Shown here one piece after another: positions 33,856 through 42,129 of a DNA stretch of 64,000 bases. Below the pieces are notes generated by a model that saw only the letters and a list, made by a program, of their open reading frames with translations, ran no database searches and was not told the origin of the DNA. The stretch's first letter is position 1; the number at the start of each line of letters is the position of its first letter. The DNA comes from UBA1924 sp963976625 (GTDB lineage: Bacteria; Planctomycetota; Phycisphaerae; Phycisphaerales; UBA1924), in NCBI GenBank assembly GCA_963976625.1, contig CAXBLA010000002.1, positions 124,001 to 188,000 on the forward strand, given 5' to 3'. A program made the position numbers and the translations under genes.

Positions 33856-34980
33856 TCAGGGCGTCGCTGATCCTGTTTCGGGATCGGGGTTTGGCTGGGT
33901 GTCAGGCTGCAGACTTGGCTGTACATTTGGCTGTCCAGCCGGGGTCGAGCCCAGGCGGGTAATCTTCAGATTCACGCTGATTTCCGGGCTCACCACCCGG
34001 CATCCGGGGGGCAATCCGAGCACCTGGGCGGGCTTGGCGCTCACGCCTCGCCCTAGATCCTCGAAGGACAGCATCACGAACGCTCGCAGCTTGACTTCAC
34101 CAGAGCGTAGAAGCCTGATCGACTCGATCGGGCCCGCGACCATCACATTGACCAGATCCTTGTCCGAATCGTTGATCTCCACGCCCCATTTGCCGATCTC
34201 GCCGGGCGCCAGGAGCACCTGCACGGGCAGGCGATCGACGGTCATCTGCTCGATCTGGGTGCGGAGCGTCAGGCGGACATCCACCTGGCTCGGCTCGATC
34301 TGGGACGCCCAGCTGTCCTCGTCAAGCCCGTCGATCGTGACGACCGCCCCGGGGACGGTCTCCAATCGCCCCTGATCGAGCTGAGAGACGATGTCCGCAT
34401 GGATCCGCACGATCGCTTCGTCGCTCGTCACCTTGGCGAGCACGCTGGCGGGGGCGTTGACCCGCACCGAGACCGGGTCGGCCCTTGGCACCCCATCGAG
34501 ATCGAGCCCGTTGGGCAGCAGGACCCGGATGGGGAACTCGCGCGTCTCGATCTCATCGACCTCAACGCGGATAGTCGGAGGCGTGACCTCGGTCACGACG
34601 AGCCCGTGCACGCCCAGGGCGAAAATCTGTTCTTGGAGAATCAGCTGGAGGTCCAGTTCATGCTCGCCGGGCACACCCGGGATCTCTCTCCCGACACGCA
34701 GCTCGACGCGGTTCTGGAGCAGGCGGGCGAACCGATCGAACCCGGCCGTCGAGCCCTCGATCTGGATATTGGCGAGCCGAACCGGTGCTTTGCCTGTTTG
34801 CGACTGGCGAACAACTAAAGCCATGCTCCCGGGTGTATCTATTGTGGTCAGAACCAGTTGCGCCTCGATTGATCGAGTTCGCACCATGCGCGACTCAGCG
34901 AGCAGCCACACCATGACGGTCAGCAAAGTAACGATGAGGAAGGTTTGGATGAAGCTCCACACGGAGCGCGACTCCTTCAT
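33856..34980 (-). CDS. YbbR-domain protein (CdaR-like)
   Basis: 374 aa. One N-terminal membrane helix (about 9-29) is followed by tandem YbbR-type beta domains (PPTIRVEVDEIETREFPIRV, PSQVDVRLTLRTQIEQMTVD) and a Pro/Gln-rich low-complexity C-terminus. YbbR/CdaR proteins pair with the diadenylate cyclase CdaA and modulate it. The gene overlaps cdaA by 4 bp (ATGA), so the two are cotranscribed. The 227-bp region before atpA shows no gene. Confidence 0.85.
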   Translation of the reverse strand: MKESRSVWSFIQTFLIVTLLTVMVWLLAESRMVRTRSIEAQLVLTTIDTPGSMALVVRQSQTGKAPVRLANIQIEGSTAGFDRFARLLQNRVELRVGREIPGVPGEHELDLQLILQEQIFALGVHGLVVTEVTPPTIRVEVDEIETREFPIRVLLPNGLDLDGVPRADPVSVRVNAPASVLAKVTSDEAIVRIHADIVSQLDQGRLETVPGAVVTIDGLDEDSWASQIEPSQVDVRLTLRTQIEQMTVDRLPVQVLLAPGEIGKWGVEINDSDKDLVNVMVAGPIESIRLLRSGEVKLRAFVMLSFEDLGRGVSAKPAQVLGLPPGCRVVSPEISVNLKITRLGSTPAGQPNVQPSLQPDTQPNPDPETGSATP

Positions 34981-35960
34981 GACTCTCCCTCCTTGTCCTT
35001 CTTCTCACTCGATGGGGCCGCCGGATCGTTCTTGAGCATGGATTCGTCCGGGGAGACCTCGATCGAGCTCGTCGCTTCCAGATCGTCGGCGAACCCGCTC
35101 TGGTCCTCCTCGGGCTTCTTCTCGGGTTTCTTCTCGCTGGCTTCAGTGGTCGGCTCGGGCGGCGCACGGTGACCGAGTTCTTTCTTGATCACCACTTCGA
35201 GCTCGTTGGGGTCGATCGGCGATGAGAGCACCCCGCGCTGGGCGATGCGGATGAGCCCGGTTTCTTCGGACACCACCACCACCAACGCGTCCGAATCCCT
35301 CGATACCCCTATCGCGGCTCGGTGGCGTGAGCCAAAAGACTGGTCGGTGATCTCGGTCGGGCCGGCCATGGGCAGCTGGACGCCCGCGGAGTACACCTTG
35401 TCGCCCCGGATCACCACCGCCAGATCGTGCAGGGCCGAGCCCGGATGGAAAATCGTCTGCAGCAGCGCCGAGGTCATCGTCGCGTTGAGCACCGTCCCGC
35501 CCTCGATCACACCCTTGAGCCCCACGCGCCGCTCGATCACAATAATCGCGCCGAACCGGGCTTTCGAGAGGTACGAGCACGCCGGGGCGATCTCGCCTGC
35601 AATCCGGGCGGCTCCCTCGTACCCGCCCTGGAAGAACCGGGTCTCGCCGAGCCGAATCAACGCCCGACGGAGCTCGGGCTGGAAGATCACCACCAGAGCA
35701 ATCGCGATCACCGCGAGCATGCGATCGTAGAGATAGGCCAAGCGAGCGAAGACATCATCGCCCAAGAATCGCACGAAGAGCGTGCCGACGATCAAAATGA
35801 ACAACAAGCCCTTGAGCGCACGGGCGGCGCGGGTGCCCTGGACAAAGCGGAAGACCGCGAAGACCACGAACCAAATCAGGACAATCTCGACCGCGACTTC
35901 CCACCATGAGTAGGAGCCGAGCCGATTGAGCATGTCCTGTAATCGTTCCCAAGAGCCCAA
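34977..35960 (-). CDS. cdaA: diadenylate cyclase, DisA_N domain (CdaA)
   Basis: 327 aa; the TTG start at 35960 is chosen for AAGGA 7 bp upstream (an ATG nine codons later has a poorly spaced site). Three membrane helices (about 20-95) precede the cyclase domain (about 115-265). The nucleotide motif usually written DGA is DLA here (Asp179-Leu180-Ala181), and the second motif is SRHRAA (211-216), usually TRHRAA. The C-terminal about 60 residues are an acidic/Lys tail. It makes c-di-AMP if active; PgpH at 2.1-4.7 kb would degrade it. Confidence 0.88.
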   Translation of the reverse strand: MGSWERLQDMLNRLGSYSWWEVAVEIVLIWFVVFAVFRFVQGTRAARALKGLLFILIVGTLFVRFLGDDVFARLAYLYDRMLAVIAIALVVIFQPELRRALIRLGETRFFQGGYEGAARIAGEIAPACSYLSKARFGAIIVIERRVGLKGVIEGGTVLNATMTSALLQTIFHPGSALHDLAVVIRGDKVYSAGVQLPMAGPTEITDQSFGSRHRAAIGVSRDSDALVVVVSEETGLIRIAQRGVLSSPIDPNELEVVIKKELGHRAPPEPTTEASEKKPEKKPEEDQSGFADDLEATSSIEVSPDESMLKNDPAAPSSEKKDKEGES

Positions 35961-36089
35961 GTCGCTATCCTTTATCTACAACACCGGCTGATCATCGACC
36001 GATCGCCAGCAGTCACGGGATGTATCTCGTTGATTCTAACCATATTATCGCCTCCCGTGTGCCCAGACGCCCGCTCAAAGCAGATCATT

Positions 36090-36359
36090 ATGCCTTACAC
36101 GATCATCCGAGTCGAGTCGACGCCCAACCCCAACGCGCGCAAGCTGATCGTCGAGCCCTCGCCCGGGAGCATCCGCTCGTACTTCAAAGCCGACGACGCC
36201 CAGGGCGATCCGCTGGGCCGTGCGCTCTTCGCGATCCCGCAGATCACCAATGTGCTGATCCATACGGGCTTTATCTCAGTGTGCGCCAAGCCGGGGACCA
36301 GATGGAAACCACTGCTCAGCACCATCGAGGGCACCATCGCCCAGATCGAGCCCGCCTGA
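36090..36359 (+). CDS. NifU/Nfu N-terminal domain protein
   Basis: 89 aa; ATG at 36090 chosen because the Nfu_N pattern begins there (VESTPNPNARKLIVEP). It continues through PLGRALFAIPQITNVLIHTGFISV and ends IEGTIAQ. It has only this domain, without the CxxC Fe-S scaffold domain of Nfu. Its stop overlaps the mutY start (TGATG), so the two are coupled; a link between Fe-S delivery and the Fe-S enzyme MutY is plausible. Confidence 0.82.
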   Translation: MPYTIIRVESTPNPNARKLIVEPSPGSIRSYFKADDAQGDPLGRALFAIPQITNVLIHTGFISVCAKPGTRWKPLLSTIEGTIAQIEPA

Positions 36360-37399
36360 TGGACGATCAGCATATCACATCCGATCTCGAATCGTGGTTC
36401 GATCACAACGCGCGCGATCTGCCCTGGCGACTGGACGAGCGCGACCCGTACCACGCGCTGGTCTCGGAGCTGATGCTCCAGCAGACGCAGGTGTCGCGGG
36501 TGCTCGAAAAATACGAGCCCTTCATCACACAGTTCCCAACAGTCCAATCGCTCGCCAACGCCCCCGAGGATGAAGTTCTGGCTGCGTGGGCCGGGCTGGG
36601 CTATTACCGACGCGCCCGGATGCTCCACGCGTGCGCCAAAGCTATTGTCGAAGAACACAACGCCCAAGTGCCCGAAGATGTAAAGACCCTCCAGACACTA
36701 CCCGGGATCGGGCGATACACCGCCGGCGCGATCGCGTCGATGGTCTTCGGGCAGCGCGAGCCGATCGTGGATGGCAATGTGACGCGGGTGCTCCTGCGCC
36801 TGCACAACAAGCCCGAGCCTCAGACGGACAAGGACACCGTCAAGTGGGCGTGGGACCGAGCCGACGAACTGGTGAAGAGCGCGAGCAGACCCGCCGTCTT
36901 CAACGAGGCGATGATGGAACTGGGCGCGACTTGCTGCACGCCCAAGAACATCCGCTGCGCCCGGTGCCCATGGAAGAGCCAATGCCAGGCCTTCGCCCAT
37001 GGCACCACCGAATCGATCCCGCTGCCCAAGCCCAAGGCCAAACAGAAGCCACTGTATTGCGCGACGGTTGTTGCCACGAAGAACAACTCGATCCTGCTCG
37101 AGCAACGCCCCGACACCGGCATGTGGGCGAGCATGTACCAGGCCCCGACCATTGAACATCCGGATCGCGCATTTACCCCCGCCGAAATCGCTGAACAGCT
37201 CGATATCAAAGCAAATGGACTCGACGAGCTGGGGCGTTTCAAGCACATCACGACCCACCGCGTGGTCGAGTTCGTCGTGTATCGGGCGGCCAAGGTCAAA
37301 CCAGGCCCTCAGCACCAATACCACCCGCTCGTTGCGCTCGATCAGATCGCCCTCTCCAACGCCCAGCGCAAAGTGCTGAAAATGGCGGGTCTGATCTGA
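36359..37399 (+). CDS. mutY: A/G-specific adenine glycosylase
   Basis: 346 aa. Catalytic Glu38 in SELMLQQTQV, helix-hairpin-helix TLPGIGRYTAGAIAS (113-127), catalytic Asp138 in IVDGNVTRV, and the [4Fe-4S] motif Cys193-x6-Cys200-x2-Cys203-x5-Cys209. A C-terminal NUDIX-like domain (about 230-346) recognises 8-oxoG. Removes A opposite 8-oxoG in base excision repair. The start codon overlaps the nfu-like stop. Confidence 0.94.
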   Translation: MDDQHITSDLESWFDHNARDLPWRLDERDPYHALVSELMLQQTQVSRVLEKYEPFITQFPTVQSLANAPEDEVLAAWAGLGYYRRARMLHACAKAIVEEHNAQVPEDVKTLQTLPGIGRYTAGAIASMVFGQREPIVDGNVTRVLLRLHNKPEPQTDKDTVKWAWDRADELVKSASRPAVFNEAMMELGATCCTPKNIRCARCPWKSQCQAFAHGTTESIPLPKPKAKQKPLYCATVVATKNNSILLEQRPDTGMWASMYQAPTIEHPDRAFTPAEIAEQLDIKANGLDELGRFKHITTHRVVEFVVYRAAKVKPGPQHQYHPLVALDQIALSNAQRKVLKMAGLI

Positions 37400-37417
37400 T
37401 CCGCTACTATTGGACCT

Positions 37418-38179
37418 ATGCATATCGCAGTGATCATCCCGGTGTACAACGAGCAGACGCTGCTGCCGGTATTGTTTGACAAGCTCATCAACACCCGCCC
37501 GCCGATCGATCCCAACTCGTCCACCGCCCAGCCCTGCGAGCGCACGATCTATCTTGTCAACGATGGCTCGATCGACGATTCAAAGCAGATCATCGACCAG
37601 CTCGCCGAGCGCGCCGACACCGTGGCGATCCACCAGCCCAAGAATATGGGCAAAGGGGCGGCTCTTGCTGCCGGCATCAAAGCCGCCCTCGATGGCGAAG
37701 CGCAGGTCATCATTATCCAGGACGCGGACCTTGAGTACGACCCGGGCGAGCACGAGCAGGTGCTCGCGCCGATTATCGACGGGCGGGCGGACGCCGTCAT
37801 CGGCACGCGGTTCCTCGGGCAGACCCACCGCGTGCTCTATTACTGGCACTCGATCGCCAATCGGGTCATCACGCTGACGAGCAACATGCTCAGCAACCTG
37901 AACCTGACCGACATCGAGTGCGGGTTCAAGGCGTTCACCCGCGAGGCGATCCAAGGCATCACGATCACCGAGCCGCGGTTCGGGGTCGAGCCCGAGCTGA
38001 TCGCCAAGCTCGCCAAAGCGAAGCTGCTCGCCGAGGACGCCGCCGGCACCAAAGCCCGCTCGCTGCGGATTTATGAGGTGCCCATCTCGTACGCGGGCCG
38101 CACCTACGAAGAGGGCAAGAAGATCGGCTGGAAGGACGGGGTCGAGGCCATCTGGTGCATCTTTAAGCACAACCTCTGA
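37418..38179 (+). CDS. GT2-family glycosyltransferase (dolichyl-phosphate mannosyltransferase-like)
   Basis: 253 aa. Begins AVIIPVYNEQTLLPVL; YLVNDGSIDDSKQII, NMGKGAALAAGI and IIQDADLEYDP (the DxD-type metal site), then GTRFLGQTHRVL and DIECGFKAFTREAI are the DPM1/GtrB-like blocks. No membrane segments, so a soluble cytoplasmic enzyme that likely charges a polyprenyl phosphate carrier. It lies 18 bp after mutY and is convergent with purK. Confidence 0.9.
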   Translation: MHIAVIIPVYNEQTLLPVLFDKLINTRPPIDPNSSTAQPCERTIYLVNDGSIDDSKQIIDQLAERADTVAIHQPKNMGKGAALAAGIKAALDGEAQVIIIQDADLEYDPGEHEQVLAPIIDGRADAVIGTRFLGQTHRVLYYWHSIANRVITLTSNMLSNLNLTDIECGFKAFTREAIQGITITEPRFGVEPELIAKLAKAKLLAEDAAGTKARSLRIYEVPISYAGRTYEEGKKIGWKDGVEAIWCIFKHNL

Positions 38180-38190
38180 GTGTATCTGAG

Positions 38191-39315
38191 TCAGCCGATC
38201 ACACGGGTGAAGCGTTCGAGCAGGGCGTCGAGTTCCGCTTCGCTCGGGGCGTTGAGTGTCACATGCCCGATCTTGCGTCCGGGCCTTGGTGACTTGCCGT
38301 ACATATGCACATGGGCCTGAGGCATCGAGTCGAGCGCGCCGGGTCTGGGCTCATCACCGATGATGTTCACCATCGCGCTGTGCCCGATCGGGTCAGCCGA
38401 TCCAAGCTCCATGCCCATCACCGCGCGCATGTGGTTCTCGAACTGGCTGGTCTGGGCCCCCTCGATCGTCCAGTGCCCGGTGTTGTGCACACGCGGGGCG
38501 ATCTCGTTGGTGACGAGGGTCGCGTCTGATCCGATGCCGATCTGAAAAAACTCCACGGCGATCGTCCCAACATATTCGAATCGATTGAGAATCTGACGGG
38601 CCGCGTGCTGGGCCTGCTCGACGAGCTGGGCGCTCACATCGCGGGCGGGCGCTTTGGACACACGCAGGATCCCGCCGCGATGGACATTGGCGCTCAGCGG
38701 GTAGTACGCGATGTCGCCGGTGATCGAGCGGGTGGCCACGATGGAGAGCTCGCGTTCGAACTCGACGAACTGATCTAAAATCGCCGGCACGGATCCGATG
38801 GATTCGAATGCTTTTTCAGCCGTCGCCGCGTCGTTGATCAGGGCCTGGCCCTTGCCGTCGTAGCCCAGGGTGCGGGCCTTGAGGATGGCGGGGGTGCCGA
38901 GCTCTTGGAGGGCTTGCTGCAAGGACTCCGCATCGTCCACGGCTCGGTACTCGGGCACCGCGATATCGAGCTCTTTGAACATGCTCCGCTCTCGATGGCG
39001 ATCCTGCGCGTAGCCCAGCGCGTCGGGGTTGGGATGGATGGGCTTGATCGGCTTGATCACTTCGCCAGCAGCAGCCGGGACATTCTCGAACTCGTAGGTA
39101 ATGACCTCACATGCTTCGCCCAGTTGTTTGAGTGCTACAGAGTCGTCGTAGTCCCCCACGATTTGCTCGCAGATGGCACTGGCGCAGCAGCCTTCGTCCG
39201 GGTCGAGCACGGTGCAGCGGACGCCGAGCCTTTGGACGGACTGGGCGAGCATCAGGGCGAGCTGGCCGCCGCCGATGATTCCGACGCGTTGGATCGGCGC
39301 GAGTGCTTCGCTCAT
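38191..39315 (-). CDS. purK: N5-carboxyaminoimidazole ribonucleotide synthase (ATP-grasp)
   Basis: 374 aa. N-terminal IIGGGQLALMLAQSVQRLG, ATP-grasp core with ILKARTLGYDGKGQALI, FVEFERELSIVATRS and NEIAPRVHNTGHWTIEGA (metal-binding Asn and substrate loop). Converts AIR, ATP and bicarbonate to N5-CAIR. The start overlaps purE by 4 bp. Confidence 0.95.
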   Translation of the reverse strand: MSEALAPIQRVGIIGGGQLALMLAQSVQRLGVRCTVLDPDEGCCASAICEQIVGDYDDSVALKQLGEACEVITYEFENVPAAAGEVIKPIKPIHPNPDALGYAQDRHRERSMFKELDIAVPEYRAVDDAESLQQALQELGTPAILKARTLGYDGKGQALINDAATAEKAFESIGSVPAILDQFVEFERELSIVATRSITGDIAYYPLSANVHRGGILRVSKAPARDVSAQLVEQAQHAARQILNRFEYVGTIAVEFFQIGIGSDATLVTNEIAPRVHNTGHWTIEGAQTSQFENHMRAVMGMELGSADPIGHSAMVNIIGDEPRPGALDSMPQAHVHMYGKSPRPGRKIGHVTLNAPSEAELDALLERFTRVIG

Positions 39316-39821
39316 CCCTGCTCCCGCGGGTCCGGGTGATCGAGCACTTGTTGAGTCTGCTTGGTGCGGAAGGCTTCGAGCTTTTCGCTTATTTCTGGAT
39401 GCTTGTTGGCGACGATGGAGGCCGCGAGCAGACCGGCGTTGCGGGCGCCGGCCTTACCAATGGCAACCGTCGCGACAGGAATCCCGGCCGGCATCTGCAC
39501 GATCGAGAGCAGCGAGTCCATCCCCTTGAGCGCCTTGCTCATCACGGGCACCCCGATCACGGGGATCGTCGTCATCGACGCGACCATGCCCGGCAGGTGG
39601 GCCGCCCCGCCCGCGCCGGCGATGATGACCTCGATCCCGCGTCCCTTGGCTCCTTTGGCGTGCGACACGAGCAGATCTGGCGTTCTATGGGCCGAGACCA
39701 CCTTGACCTCGTGGGCCACCCCCAGCTCTTCAAGAGCCGCCGCGGCGTGCTCCATCACATCGGGCCAGTCGGACTTCGAACCCATGACGACGCTGACGAG
39801 TGGTGTGGTTGGTGAGCTCAT
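39312..39821 (-). CDS. purE: N5-carboxyaminoimidazole ribonucleotide mutase, class I
   Basis: 169 aa from the ATG at 39821. VVMGSKSDWPDVMEHAAAAL (phosphate/ribose loop), VVSAHRTPD (catalytic His loop) and AGAGGAAHLPGMVA are the class I PurE signatures. Product of PurK is converted to CAIR. Transcribed ahead of purK. Confidence 0.95.
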   Translation of the reverse strand: MSSPTTPLVSVVMGSKSDWPDVMEHAAAALEELGVAHEVKVVSAHRTPDLLVSHAKGAKGRGIEVIIAGAGGAAHLPGMVASMTTIPVIGVPVMSKALKGMDSLLSIVQMPAGIPVATVAIGKAGARNAGLLAASIVANKHPEISEKLEAFRTKQTQQVLDHPDPREQG

Positions 39822-39843
39822 GGTCGATGGTAGGCCGACGGGT

Positions 39844-40899
39844 TTAGGGATCAATCGCTGGCTCGCCCGAAGCGGGCTCGACGAGGAGTTTGAAAGTTGA
39901 TTCGATGAGCTCGAAGCCCGGATCAGTGAGCTCGGCCGAGGACTCCGCCTGGTATTTTTTGAGCACCAAGAGCCGACCATCCGCCAGAGGGATGTACAGG
40001 GCTTTGAACTGCTGAAAACCTGCTAAAGTATCACGGAGTTGCCCTTGCACCCCCACCCCTTGGAACCCAAGCCAGGTGTTCATTTCAGTGTGTGAGACCA
40101 GCTGATCGTCGATCGAGTGGCGGAGGTACATTTCAAGCTCTTTTTGAGCGGTCAGGTCACGATCATGGATCGTGGCGGTGAACCACGAATACTGCTTGGC
40201 CGTGATCTCGAGCTTCGTAAACGGCTTGCGATCGGACTCATTGAGATGCCAGTTGCCCGGTGCTTCAAACGAATACAGTTCGCGATCAAGCATCATCGGC
40301 TGCTCGATGTCGGGCTCGATCTGATAGAGGTCCCCGATGGTGATCGAGTCGACCATAAACTTCATCGGGCGCTTGGATTTGGTCCATTGCGATTCGGTCG
40401 TCAGCACCCGGATCAACACATCGTGCTTGAAATCGAACTGTGTCACGAGGTGATACATCCGGTAGGCTTGCCCGTCCTTGGTCAGATCATAATCTGTGCC
40501 GACCCCATTGAGCTGGCCCACTGCGCCGCGTGGCTCGGGTTTGGTTCTGGTGACAACAAATCCTTGCGCCTTGAGCTGCTCGAGGTCTTCCCCAACCTGA
40601 TCCGCACCCTCCCTGGGCTGCACACGCACCAGCAGGGAACGATCGCCATTCTTCGACTCGACCATCATCTCGATGGGTGCCTCTTCGTCTCCGGCTTCTT
40701 GCTCAACTACTCGCCAGCTCTTGGGATGCTTGAAGGTGATCAGCCCCGGTTGCTCCGGCTTCGAACCAGTCTCCGCAGCAGCCTGCCCCACTTCAGGCTC
40801 TCCATCGGTTGCATGCGCACAGAGCACAACAAGAGCACAGACACACACGCTGCAGATGCTCCTTGACGCACGCCATCGACTGATTTGGATACTGATCAT
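39844..40899 (-). CDS. secreted protein of unknown function
   Basis: 351 aa. Signal peptide (about 1-30) followed by two alpha/beta modules, each starting with a K-P-x-W or A-P-x-N-W motif (FKHPKSWRVVEQE, about residue 55, and FEAPGNWHLNES, about 210). This suggests a tandem repeat of a PsbP/DUF1795-like fold (inference). Nothing specific recognised. It lies 21 bp upstream of the LpxR-like gene's stop, on the same strand, and may be cotranscribed with it. Confidence 0.65.
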   Translation of the reverse strand: MISIQISRWRASRSICSVCVCALVVLCAHATDGEPEVGQAAAETGSKPEQPGLITFKHPKSWRVVEQEAGDEEAPIEMMVESKNGDRSLLVRVQPREGADQVGEDLEQLKAQGFVVTRTKPEPRGAVGQLNGVGTDYDLTKDGQAYRMYHLVTQFDFKHDVLIRVLTTESQWTKSKRPMKFMVDSITIGDLYQIEPDIEQPMMLDRELYSFEAPGNWHLNESDRKPFTKLEITAKQYSWFTATIHDRDLTAQKELEMYLRHSIDDQLVSHTEMNTWLGFQGVGVQGQLRDTLAGFQQFKALYIPLADGRLLVLKKYQAESSAELTDPGFELIESTFKLLVEPASGEPAIDP

Positions 40900-40920
40900 G
40901 GGTACTGATTCCTTGCTGTG

Positions 40921-42045
40921 TTATCGTATATCAAACGAGCACCCGAGCACGATCGAGCCCCAGGTCTGGTGGTTGGGCTGGGTTTCGTACTGCTCGCTCT
41001 GGAAGGTCTGCGACCAGCCCAGGTAGAGCGATTTGTAGCGGGTGACCAGGCCGACGGTGGCTTTGGCGACGAAGGGCTCGGAATCGACGGATCGGCTTGT
41101 TGCAAATGTGTTGCCATCAAGAAAAATATCGTGGGCCACGGCATCAACCCCCAGCGTGGTGTACAGATAGAACGACCAATCGCCCTGACCCCAGTCCGAC
41201 GCCGATACGGTGTGGTCCTTGTGCCCCAGCAGGCTGGCGGGCCCGAAGTCTTCGGGCAGGTTCATCCCGGCGCGGAGGGTGACCTGCCCACGGGCGCGAG
41301 TATAGACATTGCCAAGATCGAGCCCGATCGCGGGGAGCATCTCGAAGGAGAGCCCGCTGCCGTCTGGATTGTTGTCGTTGTTGAACAGGTTGATCTCGCC
41401 GGCCTTGGTCTTCCAGGTGCGCTCGAAGGTCGCGTTGATGGCCACCTCGTTGGCGAGCTGGTTCGACCAGCCCTGCGGCGTGTTCTCATCGGGGAACACA
41501 TGATGGATATACCGCTGGACCGCTTCGGCCTGCGATCGCTCGCCGACGACACCCAGATCGAGCTCGAAGTGATCGTGCTTGTTTTCATCGGCTCGCTGGA
41601 ACGAGAACGCGAAGTACATGATCCCGCCGTAGGGGTGGTCGGTGAGGGCCGGGGCTGGATCGGTGATATCGACCCCGGTGTAGATCATCTGCTTGATCGC
41701 CAGCCCCATGCCGAAGCGTGGGTTGTCCCAGTCACCCCAGAAGCTGAGCCGATCGGCCAGCTCGCCTGAGATCTGCGGATCGAACGAGAGCTCGATCCCG
41801 AGCCCATTCGTGTAGAAGCGATCGGTGTTGTCGATAAGGTTGGGGACGGTGCCGTCGTTCTCCCAGTAGAGCGTGGCATCGCGGAGCTTGAGCTTGGAGA
41901 GCGACCAGCCGTCATCGCTGAGGACTTGATCTTCGAGCTGACGATCAACCTGATTGTTTTGACCAGATTGATCATCCACTGCGGCATCTTGTGCCCACAC
42001 ACCCGCACAGCACACGCCGAGGACTAGGAAAGAGAGTTTCTGCAT
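40921..42045 (-). CDS. LpxR-like outer membrane lipid A deacylase (DUF2219)
   Basis: 374 aa from the ATG at 42045. Signal peptide (about 1-18), then the family blocks in order: ENDGTVPNLIDNTDRFYTNGL, NPRFGMGLAIKQMIYTGVDI, DHPYGGIMYFAF, HVFPDENTPQGWSNQLANE. The alternating amphipathic strands and terminal Arg suggest a 12-strand beta barrel. LpxR removes the 3'-acyloxyacyl chain of lipid A; here that function is inferred from family only. Presence implies an outer membrane with a lipid-A-like lipid. Confidence 0.85.
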   Translation of the reverse strand: MQKLSFLVLGVCCAGVWAQDAAVDDQSGQNNQVDRQLEDQVLSDDGWSLSKLKLRDATLYWENDGTVPNLIDNTDRFYTNGLGIELSFDPQISGELADRLSFWGDWDNPRFGMGLAIKQMIYTGVDITDPAPALTDHPYGGIMYFAFSFQRADENKHDHFELDLGVVGERSQAEAVQRYIHHVFPDENTPQGWSNQLANEVAINATFERTWKTKAGEINLFNNDNNPDGSGLSFEMLPAIGLDLGNVYTRARGQVTLRAGMNLPEDFGPASLLGHKDHTVSASDWGQGDWSFYLYTTLGVDAVAHDIFLDGNTFATSRSVDSEPFVAKATVGLVTRYKSLYLGWSQTFQSEQYETQPNHQTWGSIVLGCSFDIR

Positions 42046-42129
42046 ACGCACACAATATATAAAATCTCGCGCACCGTCTCGGGTTCACACGAGATTCATC
42101 TCATTTGTACGCGTCTGCCCGTGCCGGGC

